Source of the DNA: Streptomyces koelreuteriae
GTDB taxonomy: Bacteria; Actinomycetota; Actinomycetes; Streptomycetales; Streptomycetaceae
Assembly (NCBI RefSeq): GCF_018604545.1
Contig: NZ_CP075896.1
Location: 1,116,001-1,180,000, forward strand
Length of the DNA stretch: 64,000 nucleotides
Direction of reading: 5' to 3'
A program made the translations under genes and the position numbers. Below are positions 43,415-51,776 of this stretch, piece by piece. The notes under the pieces were generated by a model. That model was not told the origin of the DNA. It saw nothing but the letters and a program-made list of their open reading frames with translations, and did not search any database. Positions within the stretch are counted from its first letter, which is position 1; each line of letters begins with the position of its first letter.

Positions 43415-45238
43415 GTGGACCTGCACTTCGGTGACAGCAAGCCGACGGACGAGGAACGGGCGGCCGTCGACGCCCTGCTCGGGCCTCCGGAGTCCTCCTG
43501 GGAGGGCGCCGACCGCTCCGATGCCGATCTCAGGTGGGCCCGGGGCGGGCGTGAGGCCCGGGACCGCCGCGACCTGCTGCTGCCGGGGCTGCACGCGATC
43601 AACGACCGGATCGGCTGGATCAGCGACGGCGCCCTCGACTACCTCTGCCGGCGGCTGACGGTGCCTCCGGCGGAGGCGTACGGGGTCGCCACCTTCTACG
43701 CCATGTTCTCGGTCAAGCCCCGTCCGGCGACCGTGCTCCAGGTGTGCACGGACCTGGCGTGCGCGGCGGCCGGGGCGCCGGAGCTGTGCGCCGGGATCGA
43801 GGCCCGGCTGGGCCTCGGCAGCGGTGTCACGGTGGAGCGCAGCCCCTGTCTGGGCCTGTGCGAACGGGCCCCGGCGGTGCTCGCGGTCAAGGCCGGGGAT
43901 CCCGTGCGTACGGCGGTGTCGGCGCCGGCGACCGTCGAGCGGGCCGTCCTCGCCGCGAGCGCTCCCGACTCGGCGCCGGAGGAGCCGCCCGCGGCGCTGG
44001 CGGTGCCCCAGGCCGGGCAGGACGGTCTGATGCTGCTCCAGCGCGTCGGCGTGGTCGACCCGGCCTCCCTCGACGACTACCGCGCCCACGGCGGCTACAC
44101 CGCCCTGCGCCGGGCCTTCGAGCTGGGCCCGGCCGGGGTGATCCGCGAGGTCACCGACTCGGGTCTGGTCGGGCGGGGCGGCGCCGCCTTCCCGACCGGC
44201 CGCAAGTGGCAGGCCACGGCGTCCCAGCCGGACCGTCCGCACTATCTCGTCTGCAACGCCGACGAGTCGGAGCCGGGCACCTTCAAGGACCGTGTGCTCA
44301 TGGAGGGTGACCCGTACGCGCTGGTCGAGGCGATGACGATCGCCGCGTACGCGACCGGCGCCCACCGGGGCTACCTCTATCTGCGCGGCGAGTACCCACG
44401 CGCCCTGCGCCGGCTGGAGCACGCGATCGCGCAGGCACGCGCGCGTGGACTGCTCGGCGACGACGTCCTCGGCCAGGGGTACGCCTTCGACATCGAGATC
44501 CGGCGCGGTGCGGGCGCCTACATCTGCGGTGAGGAGACGGCCCTGTTCAACTCCATCGAGGGCTACCGGGGCGAGCCCCGCTCGAAGCCGCCGTTCCCGG
44601 TGGAGAAGGGCCTGTTCGGCAAGCCGACGGTGGAGAACAACGTCGAGACGCTGGTCAACGTCCTGCCGATCCTGACGATGGGCGCCCCGGCGTACGCGGC
44701 GATCGGTACGCAGAGGTCCACCGGTCCGAAGCTCTTCTGCGTGTCCGGGAGCGTGGAGCGGCCCGGTGTCTACGAGCTGCCGTTCGGCGCGACGCTGGGC
44801 GAACTGCTCACACTCGCCGGGGCGTCCGAGGGGCTGCGGGCGGTGCTGCTCGGCGGCGCGGCGGGCGGTTTCGTACGGGCCGACGAGCTGGACATCCCTC
44901 TCACGTTCGAGGGGACGCGGGAGGCGGGCACGACGCTCGGCTCGGGGGTCGTGATGGCCTTCGACGACAGCGTGCCCCTGCCCCGGCTGCTGCTGCGCAT
45001 CGCGGAGTTCTTCCGTGACGAGTCGTGCGGGCAGTGCGTGCCGTGCCGGGTCGGGACCGTGCGGCAGGAGGAGGCGCTGCACCGGATCGTGGAGCGCGCC
45101 GGCGCCGACGCCGCCGGGGACATCACCCTGCTGCGCGAGGTCGGCCGCGCGATGCGGGACGCCTCGATCTGCGGTCTCGGACAGACCGCGTGGAACGCCG
45201 TGGAATCCGCCATCGACCGTCTGGGGGCGTACGAATGA
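43415..45238 (+). CDS. fused NuoE-NuoF type diaphorase subunit of formate dehydrogenase
   Basis: A 607-aa fusion. Residues ~1-180 are NuoE/FdsG-like, thioredoxin fold with a 2Fe-2S site (VCTDLACAAAG and SPCLGLCE). Residues ~200-607 are NuoF/FdsB-like: GLVGRGGAAFPTGRKW (FMN/NADH site), NADESEPGTFKDR, GAGAYICGEETAL and the 4Fe-4S motif CGQCVPCRVGT with a later Cys in SICGLGQ. It would transfer electrons from formate to NAD+. It starts 6 bp after the catalytic gene and overlaps the following Fe-S gene as ATGA. The GTG at 43415 gives MDLHFGDSKP. Confidence 0.9.
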   Translation: MDLHFGDSKPTDEERAAVDALLGPPESSWEGADRSDADLRWARGGREARDRRDLLLPGLHAINDRIGWISDGALDYLCRRLTVPPAEAYGVATFYAMFSVKPRPATVLQVCTDLACAAAGAPELCAGIEARLGLGSGVTVERSPCLGLCERAPAVLAVKAGDPVRTAVSAPATVERAVLAASAPDSAPEEPPAALAVPQAGQDGLMLLQRVGVVDPASLDDYRAHGGYTALRRAFELGPAGVIREVTDSGLVGRGGAAFPTGRKWQATASQPDRPHYLVCNADESEPGTFKDRVLMEGDPYALVEAMTIAAYATGAHRGYLYLRGEYPRALRRLEHAIAQARARGLLGDDVLGQGYAFDIEIRRGAGAYICGEETALFNSIEGYRGEPRSKPPFPVEKGLFGKPTVENNVETLVNVLPILTMGAPAYAAIGTQRSTGPKLFCVSGSVERPGVYELPFGATLGELLTLAGASEGLRAVLLGGAAGGFVRADELDIPLTFEGTREAGTTLGSGVVMAFDDSVPLPRLLLRIAEFFRDESCGQCVPCRVGTVRQEEALHRIVERAGADAAGDITLLREVGRAMRDASICGLGQTAWNAVESAIDRLGAYE

Positions 45239-46095
45239 CCGTCACACCGCTGGGGATCCCGCGCCGGCTGCTGGAGTTCACGCTCGACGGGGAGCCGGTG
45301 CGGGCGCCCGAGGGCTCGACGATCCTCGACGCCTGCCGGGCCGCCGGGAAGGACGTCCCGACCCTCTGCGAGGGCGACACGCTCCGGCCCAAGAACGCCT
45401 GCCGTGTCTGCGTCGTCGAGGTGGAGGGGGCCAGGACCCTCGTCCCGGCCTGCTCCCGCAAGGCCGAGGCCGGCATGGAGGTGCGCACGGACACCGAACG
45501 GGCCCGGCACAGCCGGAAGATCGTCCTGGAACTGCTCGCCTCCTCCGTGGACCTGTCGACGACCCCGAAGGTCGCCGCGTGGCTCAAGGAGTACGAGGCG
45601 AAGCCGGACCGCTTCGGCCCGGACGCGGCCCGGCTCAACGAGGAACCGAAGGTCGACAACGACCTGTATGTGCGCGACTACGACAAGTGCATCCTCTGCT
45701 ACAAGTGCGTGGACGCCTGCGGCGACCAGTGGCAGAACACCTTCGCGATCTCGGTCGCCGGGCGCGGTTTCGACGCCCGGATCGCCGTGGAGCACGACGC
45801 GCCGCTGACCGACTCGGCGTGCGTGTACTGCGGGAACTGCATCGAGGTGTGCCCGACGGGCGCACTGTCCTTCAAGTCCGAGTTCGACATGCGCGCGGCG
45901 GGTACGTGGGAGGAGTCGCGCCAGACGGAGACGACGACGGTGTGCGCGTACTGCGGAGTGGGCTGCAACCTGACGCTCCATGTGCAGGACAATGAGATCG
46001 TGAAGGTCACCTCGCCGCACGACAACCCGGTGACCCACGGCAATCTCTGCATCAAGGGCCGCTTCGGCTACCAGCACGTACAGAACCGGGACTGA
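45235..46095 (+). CDS. iron-sulfur protein carrying the ferredoxin domains and the displaced N-terminal Fe-S domain of formate dehydrogenase
   Basis: A 286-aa electron-transfer protein. Residues ~14-90 form a 2Fe-2S domain (TILDACRAAGKDVPTLC, KNACRVCVVEV, ACSRKAEAG). A His/Cys region (ARHSRKIVLELL) follows, then two ferredoxin clusters (CILCYKCVDAC, CVYCGNCIEVCPTGAL), and finally a molybdopterin-oxidoreductase 4Fe-4S domain (CAYCGVGCNLTLHV, then NLCIKGRFGY) that ends abruptly at HVQNRD. This end continues naturally into the start of the catalytic protein at 41483, so one ancestral alpha subunit has been split and its parts reordered. Confidence 0.9.
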   Translation: MTVTPLGIPRRLLEFTLDGEPVRAPEGSTILDACRAAGKDVPTLCEGDTLRPKNACRVCVVEVEGARTLVPACSRKAEAGMEVRTDTERARHSRKIVLELLASSVDLSTTPKVAAWLKEYEAKPDRFGPDAARLNEEPKVDNDLYVRDYDKCILCYKCVDACGDQWQNTFAISVAGRGFDARIAVEHDAPLTDSACVYCGNCIEVCPTGALSFKSEFDMRAAGTWEESRQTETTTVCAYCGVGCNLTLHVQDNEIVKVTSPHDNPVTHGNLCIKGRFGYQHVQNRD

Positions 46096-46102
46096 TCAGG
46101 AC

Positions 46103-46951
46103 ATGGGACGAGTCACGGAACGACGCAAGGTGCTCCGCATCCGGGACGGGGTGGTCTCCAGCCGCCCGGACACGCTCGTCGCGGAGGAACCCCTGGAGAT
46201 CCGGCTCAACGGCAAACCCCTGGCGATCACCATGCGCACCCCGGGCGACGACTTCGCGCTGGCGGCGGGCTTCCTGGTGAGCGAGGGGGTGCTGGCGGAG
46301 CAGCGGGACCTGCAGAACATCGTGTACTGCGCCGGGGCGACGGTCGACGGCTCGAACACGTACAACATCGTCGATGTGAAGACGGCCCCGCACGTGGTGA
46401 TCCCCGACATCACGCTGGAGCGGAACGTCTACACCACGTCGTCCTGCGGCCTGTGCGGCAAGGCGTCGCTGGACGCGGTGCGCACCACGGCGCGGTGGCC
46501 CATCGCCGACACTCCCCCGGTCCGGGTCACCCCGGAGCTGCTCGCGGGCCTGCCCGACCGGCTGCGCGCGGCCCAGCGGGTCTTCGACCGGACCGGGGGC
46601 CTGCACGCGGCGGCCCTCTTCTCCGAGGACGGGGAGCTGCTGGACGTCCGCGAGGACGTGGGCCGGCACAACGCGGTCGACAAGCTGGTCGGCCGCGCCC
46701 TGCGGAACGGGGACCTGCCGCTGTCGCGGACGATCCTGCTCGTCTCCGGCCGGGCCTCCTTCGAGCTGGCGCAGAAGGCCGTGATGGCCGGGATGCCGGT
46801 GCTGGCGGCGGTGTCGGCGCCGTCGTCGCTCGCGGTGGACCTGGCCGCCGAGACCGGTCTGACGCTGGTGGGCTTCCTGCGGGGCGGCTCCATGAACGTG
46901 TACGCGGGTGAGGACCGGATCGCTCTGCGGGCGGCGGCCGCCCAGGGCTGA
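46103..46951 (+). CDS. fdhD: formate dehydrogenase accessory sulfurtransferase FdhD
   Basis: A 282-aa FdhD. The sulfur-carrying cysteines are C115 and C118 in SSCGLCGKASL; EEPLEIRLNG, TPGDDFALAAGFLVSEG, VREDVGRHNAVDKLVG and SGRASFELAQKA are all family motifs. It passes sulfur from a cysteine desulfurase to the molybdenum cofactor of formate dehydrogenase, an essential maturation step. It begins 7 bp after the Fe-S gene and ends the operon. Confidence 0.96.
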   Translation: MGRVTERRKVLRIRDGVVSSRPDTLVAEEPLEIRLNGKPLAITMRTPGDDFALAAGFLVSEGVLAEQRDLQNIVYCAGATVDGSNTYNIVDVKTAPHVVIPDITLERNVYTTSSCGLCGKASLDAVRTTARWPIADTPPVRVTPELLAGLPDRLRAAQRVFDRTGGLHAAALFSEDGELLDVREDVGRHNAVDKLVGRALRNGDLPLSRTILLVSGRASFELAQKAVMAGMPVLAAVSAPSSLAVDLAAETGLTLVGFLRGGSMNVYAGEDRIALRAAAAQG

Positions 46952-47000
46952 ACAGGTTCCTCCGCGACACGGCGGCGGGGCCCCGACCGGCGGGGAGCGC

Positions 47001-47017
47001 CCCCTGCGCCGCAGGGG
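47001..47017. terminator. small hairpin between fdhD and the marR gene
   Basis: CCCCTGC-GCC-GCAGGGG, a 7-bp stem with a 3-nt loop, in a 93-bp very GC-rich gap between converging genes. Stability should be good, although the stem is short. Confidence 0.55.
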
Positions 47018-47044
47018 CCCCGTCTCGAACCCGGGCCGGCCGCT

Positions 47045-47482
47045 TCAGCCGTCCGTGCCGGATATCCGTCGGAGCATGTCGGTGAACCGCTCGCGTTCGG
47101 CCGCCGACAGCGGGGCGAGCAGTTCGTCGTTGGCGGCGCGGGCCGCCTTCTCGCAGCGCTTGAGCAGCCGGGCTCCCCGTGCGGTGAGGGACACGGCGTT
47201 CTTGCGGCGGTCCCTGGGGTCCGGCTCGCGCAGCACCAGGTCCGCCGCCTGGAGGTCGTCGAGGATGCCGACCAGGTCCTTGGGGTCGAGCCGGATCCCG
47301 CGGCCGAGGTCGGCCTGGGCGACGGGGCCGAGGTCACGGACGGCGGACAGCACCACGTGGTGCCACATCCTCATGTCCTTCTCGGCCAGCGCCTCGGCCA
47401 CCAGGGTCCGGCCGCGGGCGGCGGCGCGGCCGAGCAGCCAGCTGGGCAGGGAGCGGATCGCGGGCAGAGGGGCTTCCGACAT
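47045..47482 (-). CDS. MarR-family transcriptional regulator
   Basis: A 145-aa winged-helix repressor. MRMWHHVVLSAVRDLGPVAQADLGRGIRLDPKDLVGILDDLQAADLVLREPDPRDRRKN shows the recognition helix and the wing with the Asp-Arg-Arg motif. It is divergent from a quinone-oxidoreductase-like gene across 103 bp that hold several CGTTGG half-sites, the classic arrangement of a self-regulating MarR repressor with its target. Confidence 0.9.
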   Translation of the reverse strand: MSEAPLPAIRSLPSWLLGRAAARGRTLVAEALAEKDMRMWHHVVLSAVRDLGPVAQADLGRGIRLDPKDLVGILDDLQAADLVLREPDPRDRRKNAVSLTARGARLLKRCEKAARAANDELLAPLSAAERERFTDMLRRISGTDG

Positions 47483-47503
47483 GGCCGCAGCCTAGCCAAG
47501 AAA

Positions 47504-47572
47504 TCGTTGGGTCTTCCTATGATCGTCCTATACCGTTGGGCTCCCCAACGACTTCATTGGGGTGACCAACGA
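47504..47572. promoter_or_regulatory. MarR operator cluster (CGTTGG half-sites)
   Basis: A perfect inverted repeat CGTTGGG-CTC-CCCAACG (47534-47550) is flanked by TCGTTGGG (47504-47511) and CCAACGA (47566-47572), giving four related half-sites in about 70 bp between divergent genes. Confidence 0.7.
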
Positions 47573-47585
47573 TCCCGGAGGTGCG

Positions 47586-48503
47586 ATGCGCCGCGTCCGC
47601 TACGAATCCCGAGGCGGCCCCCTGTTCGTGGAGGAGGCTCCGGTCCCCCGGCCCGGTCCAGGAGAGCTGCTCGTGCGCGCGGAGGCCATCGGCGTCACGC
47701 TCCCGGTCGTACGCAAGGTCACCGAGGCGGCCGAGCCGGGCCCGCTCGGCGGCGAGATCGCCGGGGAGGTCACGGCCGTCGGCGAGGGCGTCACCCGCTT
47801 CGGCACCGGCGACCGTGTGACGGGGCTCTGCTTCGGCCACGGCTACGCCGACTTCGCCCTGCTGCACGAGGCCATGGCCTCCCCGGTCCCGGCCGGTGCC
47901 CGCGCCGTCGACGCGGTCGCCCTGGTCCGCGGCGGCCTGGTCGCCCTCGGCGCCCTGGCGGCGGCCCGGCCCGAGCCCGGCGAGGCGGTCCTGATCACCG
48001 GGGCGGCGAGCGGCGTCGGGCATCTGGCCGTGCAGCTGGCCAGGACGCGGGGCGCGGGCCGGGTCGTGGGGGCCGTCTCCGACCCGGCGAAGGCCGCCTT
48101 CGTCCGGGGCCTGGGCGCGGACCACGTCGTCGGCTACGGCGACGACAGCTGGGGCGCGCCCGTCGACTACGCCCTGGACGCGGTCGGCGGTGAGCTGCTC
48201 CCCCGGGTCCTCTGCTCGCTCGCCCCGGAGGGACGGCTGGTGGCGTACAGCTCGGGCGGCGGCACCGTCCGGGCGTACGACCTGCTCGTGGGCGCCAAGT
48301 CGGTGATCGGGTTCCAGATGGCCCGAATCGCCCGGGGGAAGCCGGAGTTGTACGAGCGGTGGCGCGAGGAGCTGTGGCGGCTGTTCGCGGCGGGAGAGAT
48401 CCAGCCCGTCGTCCACGGGGAGTTCGCCCTGGCGGACGCGGCGAAGGCGCACGGGGAGATCGAGGCCCGGGCCAACCGCGGAAAGGTCGTCCTGATCCCC
48501 TGA
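47586..48503 (+). CDS. zinc-independent quinone oxidoreductase / medium-chain dehydrogenase
   Basis: A 305-aa MDR protein. GELLVRAEAIGVTLPVVRKVTE lacks the zinc-ligand Cys of alcohol dehydrogenases; LGGEIAGEVTAVGEGVTRFGTGDRV and the NADPH fold ITGAASGVGHLAVQLA are typical of quinone oxidoreductases. It would reduce a quinone or enone with NADPH, often for detoxification. The ATG at 47586 has GGAGG 4 nt upstream. Likely repressed by the divergent MarR protein. Confidence 0.87.
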   Translation: MRRVRYESRGGPLFVEEAPVPRPGPGELLVRAEAIGVTLPVVRKVTEAAEPGPLGGEIAGEVTAVGEGVTRFGTGDRVTGLCFGHGYADFALLHEAMASPVPAGARAVDAVALVRGGLVALGALAAARPEPGEAVLITGAASGVGHLAVQLARTRGAGRVVGAVSDPAKAAFVRGLGADHVVGYGDDSWGAPVDYALDAVGGELLPRVLCSLAPEGRLVAYSSGGGTVRAYDLLVGAKSVIGFQMARIARGKPELYERWREELWRLFAAGEIQPVVHGEFALADAAKAHGEIEARANRGKVVLIP

Positions 48504-48657
48504 CGCACGCTTCTTGTGGGGGGTCTGTGAGTCCAAGTACCGTCTGTGGCCCCACACATGGGACGTGGGATGTCCGGTTGTCCGTATCAGCCGCCCGGAT
48601 GTCCGTTCCCATGGCTCGGTGGTCCAGCCGACAGACGCATGAAGGGCAGGTCGCACC
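48504..48657 (+). other. upstream region of the sialidase gene
   Basis: 154 bp without a gene. It has a wide inverted repeat TGTGGGG / CCCCACA and two direct copies of GGATGTCCG (48568-48576 and 48597-48605). These may be regulator sites. GAAGGG precedes the ATG at 48658. Confidence 0.35.
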
Positions 48658-50529
48658 ATGCCGTCAAGTCTTCGCGCACGTCTGAGATCCACCCTGACAG
48701 CCGTTCTCGCCGCCGCGGCACTGCTCGCGCCGGCCCTCCCCGCCGAGGCCCGGCCGGCCACGGCCTTACCGGAGTTCGAGCAGCAGGTCCTCTTCAAGGC
48801 CTCCCAGGACCCCGGCTACGCCTGCTTCCGCATCCCGGCGATCGTGCGGACCACGTCCGGCACACTGCTCGCCTTCGCCGAGGGGCGCGTCCTCAACTGC
48901 GGTGACGCGGCCGACATCGACATCGTCCTCAAGCGCTCCACCGACGGCGGCCGCACCTGGGGTCCGCTCCAGGTCGTCACCGAGGGCGCCGGCGACACAC
49001 ACGGCAATCCGGCGCCCCTCGTGGACCGCGGGACCGGCCGGATCCTGCTGGCCGAGACGTACAACACCGGCCGTACGGACGCCGGGAACTGCACCGTCCC
49101 CTGCGACCGCACCCCGCATCTGCAGTACAGCGACGACGACGGCCGGACCTGGTCGAAGCCGCGCGACCTGAGCGACCAGATCCTGCCCGCGCACTGGAAC
49201 TCCTGGTACGCCACGGGCCCCGTGCACGGCATCCAGCTCACCCGCGGCAAGCACGCCGGGCGGCTGGTGTTCGGCGTCAACACCGAGACCTGGGACGGCA
49301 GCCGGGTCACCGCGAACCACGCCGCTCTCATCGTCAGCGACGACGGCGGCGACCACTGGCGGATCGGCGCCACGGACTCCTGGCCCATAGCGCAGGACGG
49401 CACGTTCCGGCAGAAGCCGTCCGAGGTGACCCTCACCGAACGCACCGACGGCGCCGTCCTCGTCAGCGGCCGGGAACAGGACGGCACCGACCTGGGCCAC
49501 CGCTCCCAGACCCTCAGCCGGGACGGCGGCGACAGCTTCGCCACGCCCTTCCGCGACCTCCCGGACCTCTACACCCCGCAGGTCCAGGGCGCGACCGAAC
49601 GCCTCGGCGACCGGCTGCTGCTGTCCGCTCCGGCCGACCCCGACCGCCGCCGGACGATGATGGTCCGCTCGTCCTGGGACGGCGGGCGCACCTGGGACAC
49701 CGTGGACCGGGGCACGGTCGTCACCACCGACTGGTCCGGCTACTCCGACATGGCGGCCGTCGACGGCACGACGGTGGGCCTGCTGTACGAGGGCGGCGCG
49801 GTCGACGCCCGCGACGAGATCCGCTTCGCCCGCTTCACCGAGGACTGGCTCAAGCCCCGCCGGGGCCCCGACCCGACCACCCGAGACGCCGCGTCGGCCA
49901 CGACGCCCGCGGCCGTGCTCGGCGGTGCCGCGCGCACCACCGGCGTACGCGGCGGCGCCCTGTCCTTCGACGGCACCGACGACGCCGTACGGCTGCCGTA
50001 CCGGTCCCGGCTCCCGCTCGGCGAAGGGGACTTCACGGCCTCGCTGTTCTTCCGCTACACGGCCACGACCGGCGAACAGCCCTTCCTGTGGATGGGCGGC
50101 ATCGGCAGCACCCAACCGCAGATCTGGCTGCGCGGGGAGCCGGCGAGCGACCGGGTCCGGGGGCTCATCACCACCCGGTCGGGCGCGACCACCGTCAGAT
50201 CGGCCTCGGTGTGGACCGACGGCGCCCACAACGACGGACGCTGGCACCATCTGGCCCTGCGCCGGGGCGACGGGAAGCTGACGCTCTTCCTCGACGGTAC
50301 GCCGCTCACCACCGCGGACGTGCCGGGCTCCGTCAGCCGCAACTCCCCGTTCGGCGTGCACATCGGCCAGCGGATGGACAGCAGGGCGTTCCTCGGCGGG
50401 GCGATCGACGACGTCCGCGTCTGGAACCGGGCGCTGTCCGACGAGGAGTTGGCGTCCGGCGCCGCGAAGGCGGCCGCCAGGGGCACCGTCCTGTGGCTGC
50501 CCATGGACCAGGTGAACGGCAGCAACTAA
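48658..50529 (+). CDS. secreted exo-alpha-sialidase with C-terminal LamG-like domain
   Basis: A 623-aa secreted glycosidase. A Sec signal ends near AEARPATA (~35). The six-bladed propeller begins with the catalytic-arginine motif CFRIPAIV; four Asp-boxes are visible (STDGGRTW, SDDDGRTW, SRDGGDSF, SWDGGRTW); YSDMAAVDG contributes the Tyr near the end of the catalytic domain. From ~425 a concanavalin/LamG-like carbohydrate-binding domain follows (LSFDGTDDAVRLPY, WHHLALRRGDGKLTLFLDG, IDDVRVWNRALSDEE). It would release terminal sialic acids from host or environmental glycans. No sialic acid importer or catabolic genes are adjacent. Confidence 0.92.
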   Translation: MPSSLRARLRSTLTAVLAAAALLAPALPAEARPATALPEFEQQVLFKASQDPGYACFRIPAIVRTTSGTLLAFAEGRVLNCGDAADIDIVLKRSTDGGRTWGPLQVVTEGAGDTHGNPAPLVDRGTGRILLAETYNTGRTDAGNCTVPCDRTPHLQYSDDDGRTWSKPRDLSDQILPAHWNSWYATGPVHGIQLTRGKHAGRLVFGVNTETWDGSRVTANHAALIVSDDGGDHWRIGATDSWPIAQDGTFRQKPSEVTLTERTDGAVLVSGREQDGTDLGHRSQTLSRDGGDSFATPFRDLPDLYTPQVQGATERLGDRLLLSAPADPDRRRTMMVRSSWDGGRTWDTVDRGTVVTTDWSGYSDMAAVDGTTVGLLYEGGAVDARDEIRFARFTEDWLKPRRGPDPTTRDAASATTPAAVLGGAARTTGVRGGALSFDGTDDAVRLPYRSRLPLGEGDFTASLFFRYTATTGEQPFLWMGGIGSTQPQIWLRGEPASDRVRGLITTRSGATTVRSASVWTDGAHNDGRWHHLALRRGDGKLTLFLDGTPLTTADVPGSVSRNSPFGVHIGQRMDSRAFLGGAIDDVRVWNRALSDEELASGAAKAAARGTVLWLPMDQVNGSN

Positions 50530-50540
50530 CGTCACGGAGC

Positions 50541-51776
50541 GTGCCCGACGACTCAAGAGCAGCACGAGCACGACAGCGCACCGGAACCGGGATCGGCCTG
50601 CTGCTGGCCCTGGTTCTCGGTGCCGCCCTGATCATCGCCCTGCCCGACGACGAGAGCCGGGACGACGACGCCTGCCGGGCCCGGACGGTGGACTCCTGGC
50701 AGGCGGACGACGCCCTCACCGCCGAGTTCGCCCGCTACGGCGACGACGCGAGCCGCTCCGACGACTGGACCGGCGGCGACGGCACCCACTCGCTGCGGCT
50801 GCCCGACGGCCGGGTGCTGTGGCTGTTCTCGGACACCTTCCTGGGCCGGGTGTACGGCCCGCCCAACCCGGCCGGCGAGTCCCACGCCTGGCGGGACACG
50901 GCCGAACCGCTGGTGCGCAACTCGGCCGTGCTGATGCGCGACGGCAGGCTCGAAACCACCCTGCCCGCCCCGCTGTTCGCCGACCCGGCGCCGAACCAGT
51001 GGCGCTGGCCGGTCGCCGCCCGCGTCGAACCCCGCTCCCCCGGCTCCTCCGAGCAGGTCGTCCGGGTGCTGCTGTGGGTGCGCACGGCGGGGCAGGCCCC
51101 GTGGATCTTCGGCGTGCCCACCGCGACCGAGGTCGCCACGCTGTCCCTGCCCGCTCTGCGCCTGGAGTCGATCGTCAAGGTGCTCGACCAGCAGTTGGTC
51201 CCCGACCCGTCCCGGCGGGTGCTGTTCGGCACCACACTGGTCGAGGAGGACGGCTGGACGTACGTCTTCGGCGGCGACGACGGCCAGGCCGCCTCCCGCC
51301 CGGCCTCGCACGCGTATCTCGCGCGCGTACGGGAGGGCGGGCTCGGGGATCCGGCGGCCTGGCGGTACTGGAACGGCTCGGCGTGGACGGCCGCCGCCCG
51401 CCCCCGGCCGGTGCTCGGGGACGGGCAGCGCAAGGGCGTCGGCAGCGCGTTCTCGGTCGTCCGGGACGGCGGCACCTACGTGCTGTTCACGATGGCCACC
51501 GGCACGAAGGGCCTGACCACCGTGGCCTCGTACTGGGCGTGTTCCCCGGCCGGGCCGTGGCACGGGCCGGCGAAGGAGTTCAGCCCGTCGCTGCCGCAGG
51601 GCCAGGTGGCCGCCTACAACCCGCAGGTCCATCCGGTGCTGAGCGGCGACGGGCGGCTCGTCCTGAGCTACGACGTCAACTGGCTGGAGACGACCGGCGC
51701 GGCGGCCCAGCTCAGCCGGAACGTGTCCCTGTACCGACCGCGGTTCGTGTCTCTGCGGCTGGCTCCGGCGCGGTGA
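50541..51776 (+). CDS. membrane-anchored or secreted DUF4185 protein (predicted five-bladed propeller)
   Basis: A 411-aa protein with one N-terminal hydrophobic helix (GIGLLLALVLGAALIIAL) that may be a signal anchor. The body matches DUF4185: GGDGTHSLRLPDGRVLWLFSDTFLG, RNSAVLM, then VYGPPNPAGES and the end SYDVNW. Related folds are found in glycosidases of the propeller type, but the substrate is unknown. The GTG at 50541 has only GGAGC directly before it, a poor spacing, yet no better in-frame start exists after the sialidase stop 12 bp upstream. Its 3' end overlaps the converging transporter gene by 65 bp. Confidence 0.75.
   Translation: MPDDSRAARARQRTGTGIGLLLALVLGAALIIALPDDESRDDDACRARTVDSWQADDALTAEFARYGDDASRSDDWTGGDGTHSLRLPDGRVLWLFSDTFLGRVYGPPNPAGESHAWRDTAEPLVRNSAVLMRDGRLETTLPAPLFADPAPNQWRWPVAARVEPRSPGSSEQVVRVLLWVRTAGQAPWIFGVPTATEVATLSLPALRLESIVKVLDQQLVPDPSRRVLFGTTLVEEDGWTYVFGGDDGQAASRPASHAYLARVREGGLGDPAAWRYWNGSAWTAAARPRPVLGDGQRKGVGSAFSVVRDGGTYVLFTMATGTKGLTTVASYWACSPAGPWHGPAKEFSPSLPQGQVAAYNPQVHPVLSGDGRLVLSYDVNWLETTGAAAQLSRNVSLYRPRFVSLRLAPAR

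Noticed and set aside
40946..45082. Open frame of 1378 codons on the minus strand
   Set aside because: It lies antisense to the formate dehydrogenase operon, whose products have complete motifs. The antisense translation is Arg/Gly-rich without recognisable structure.
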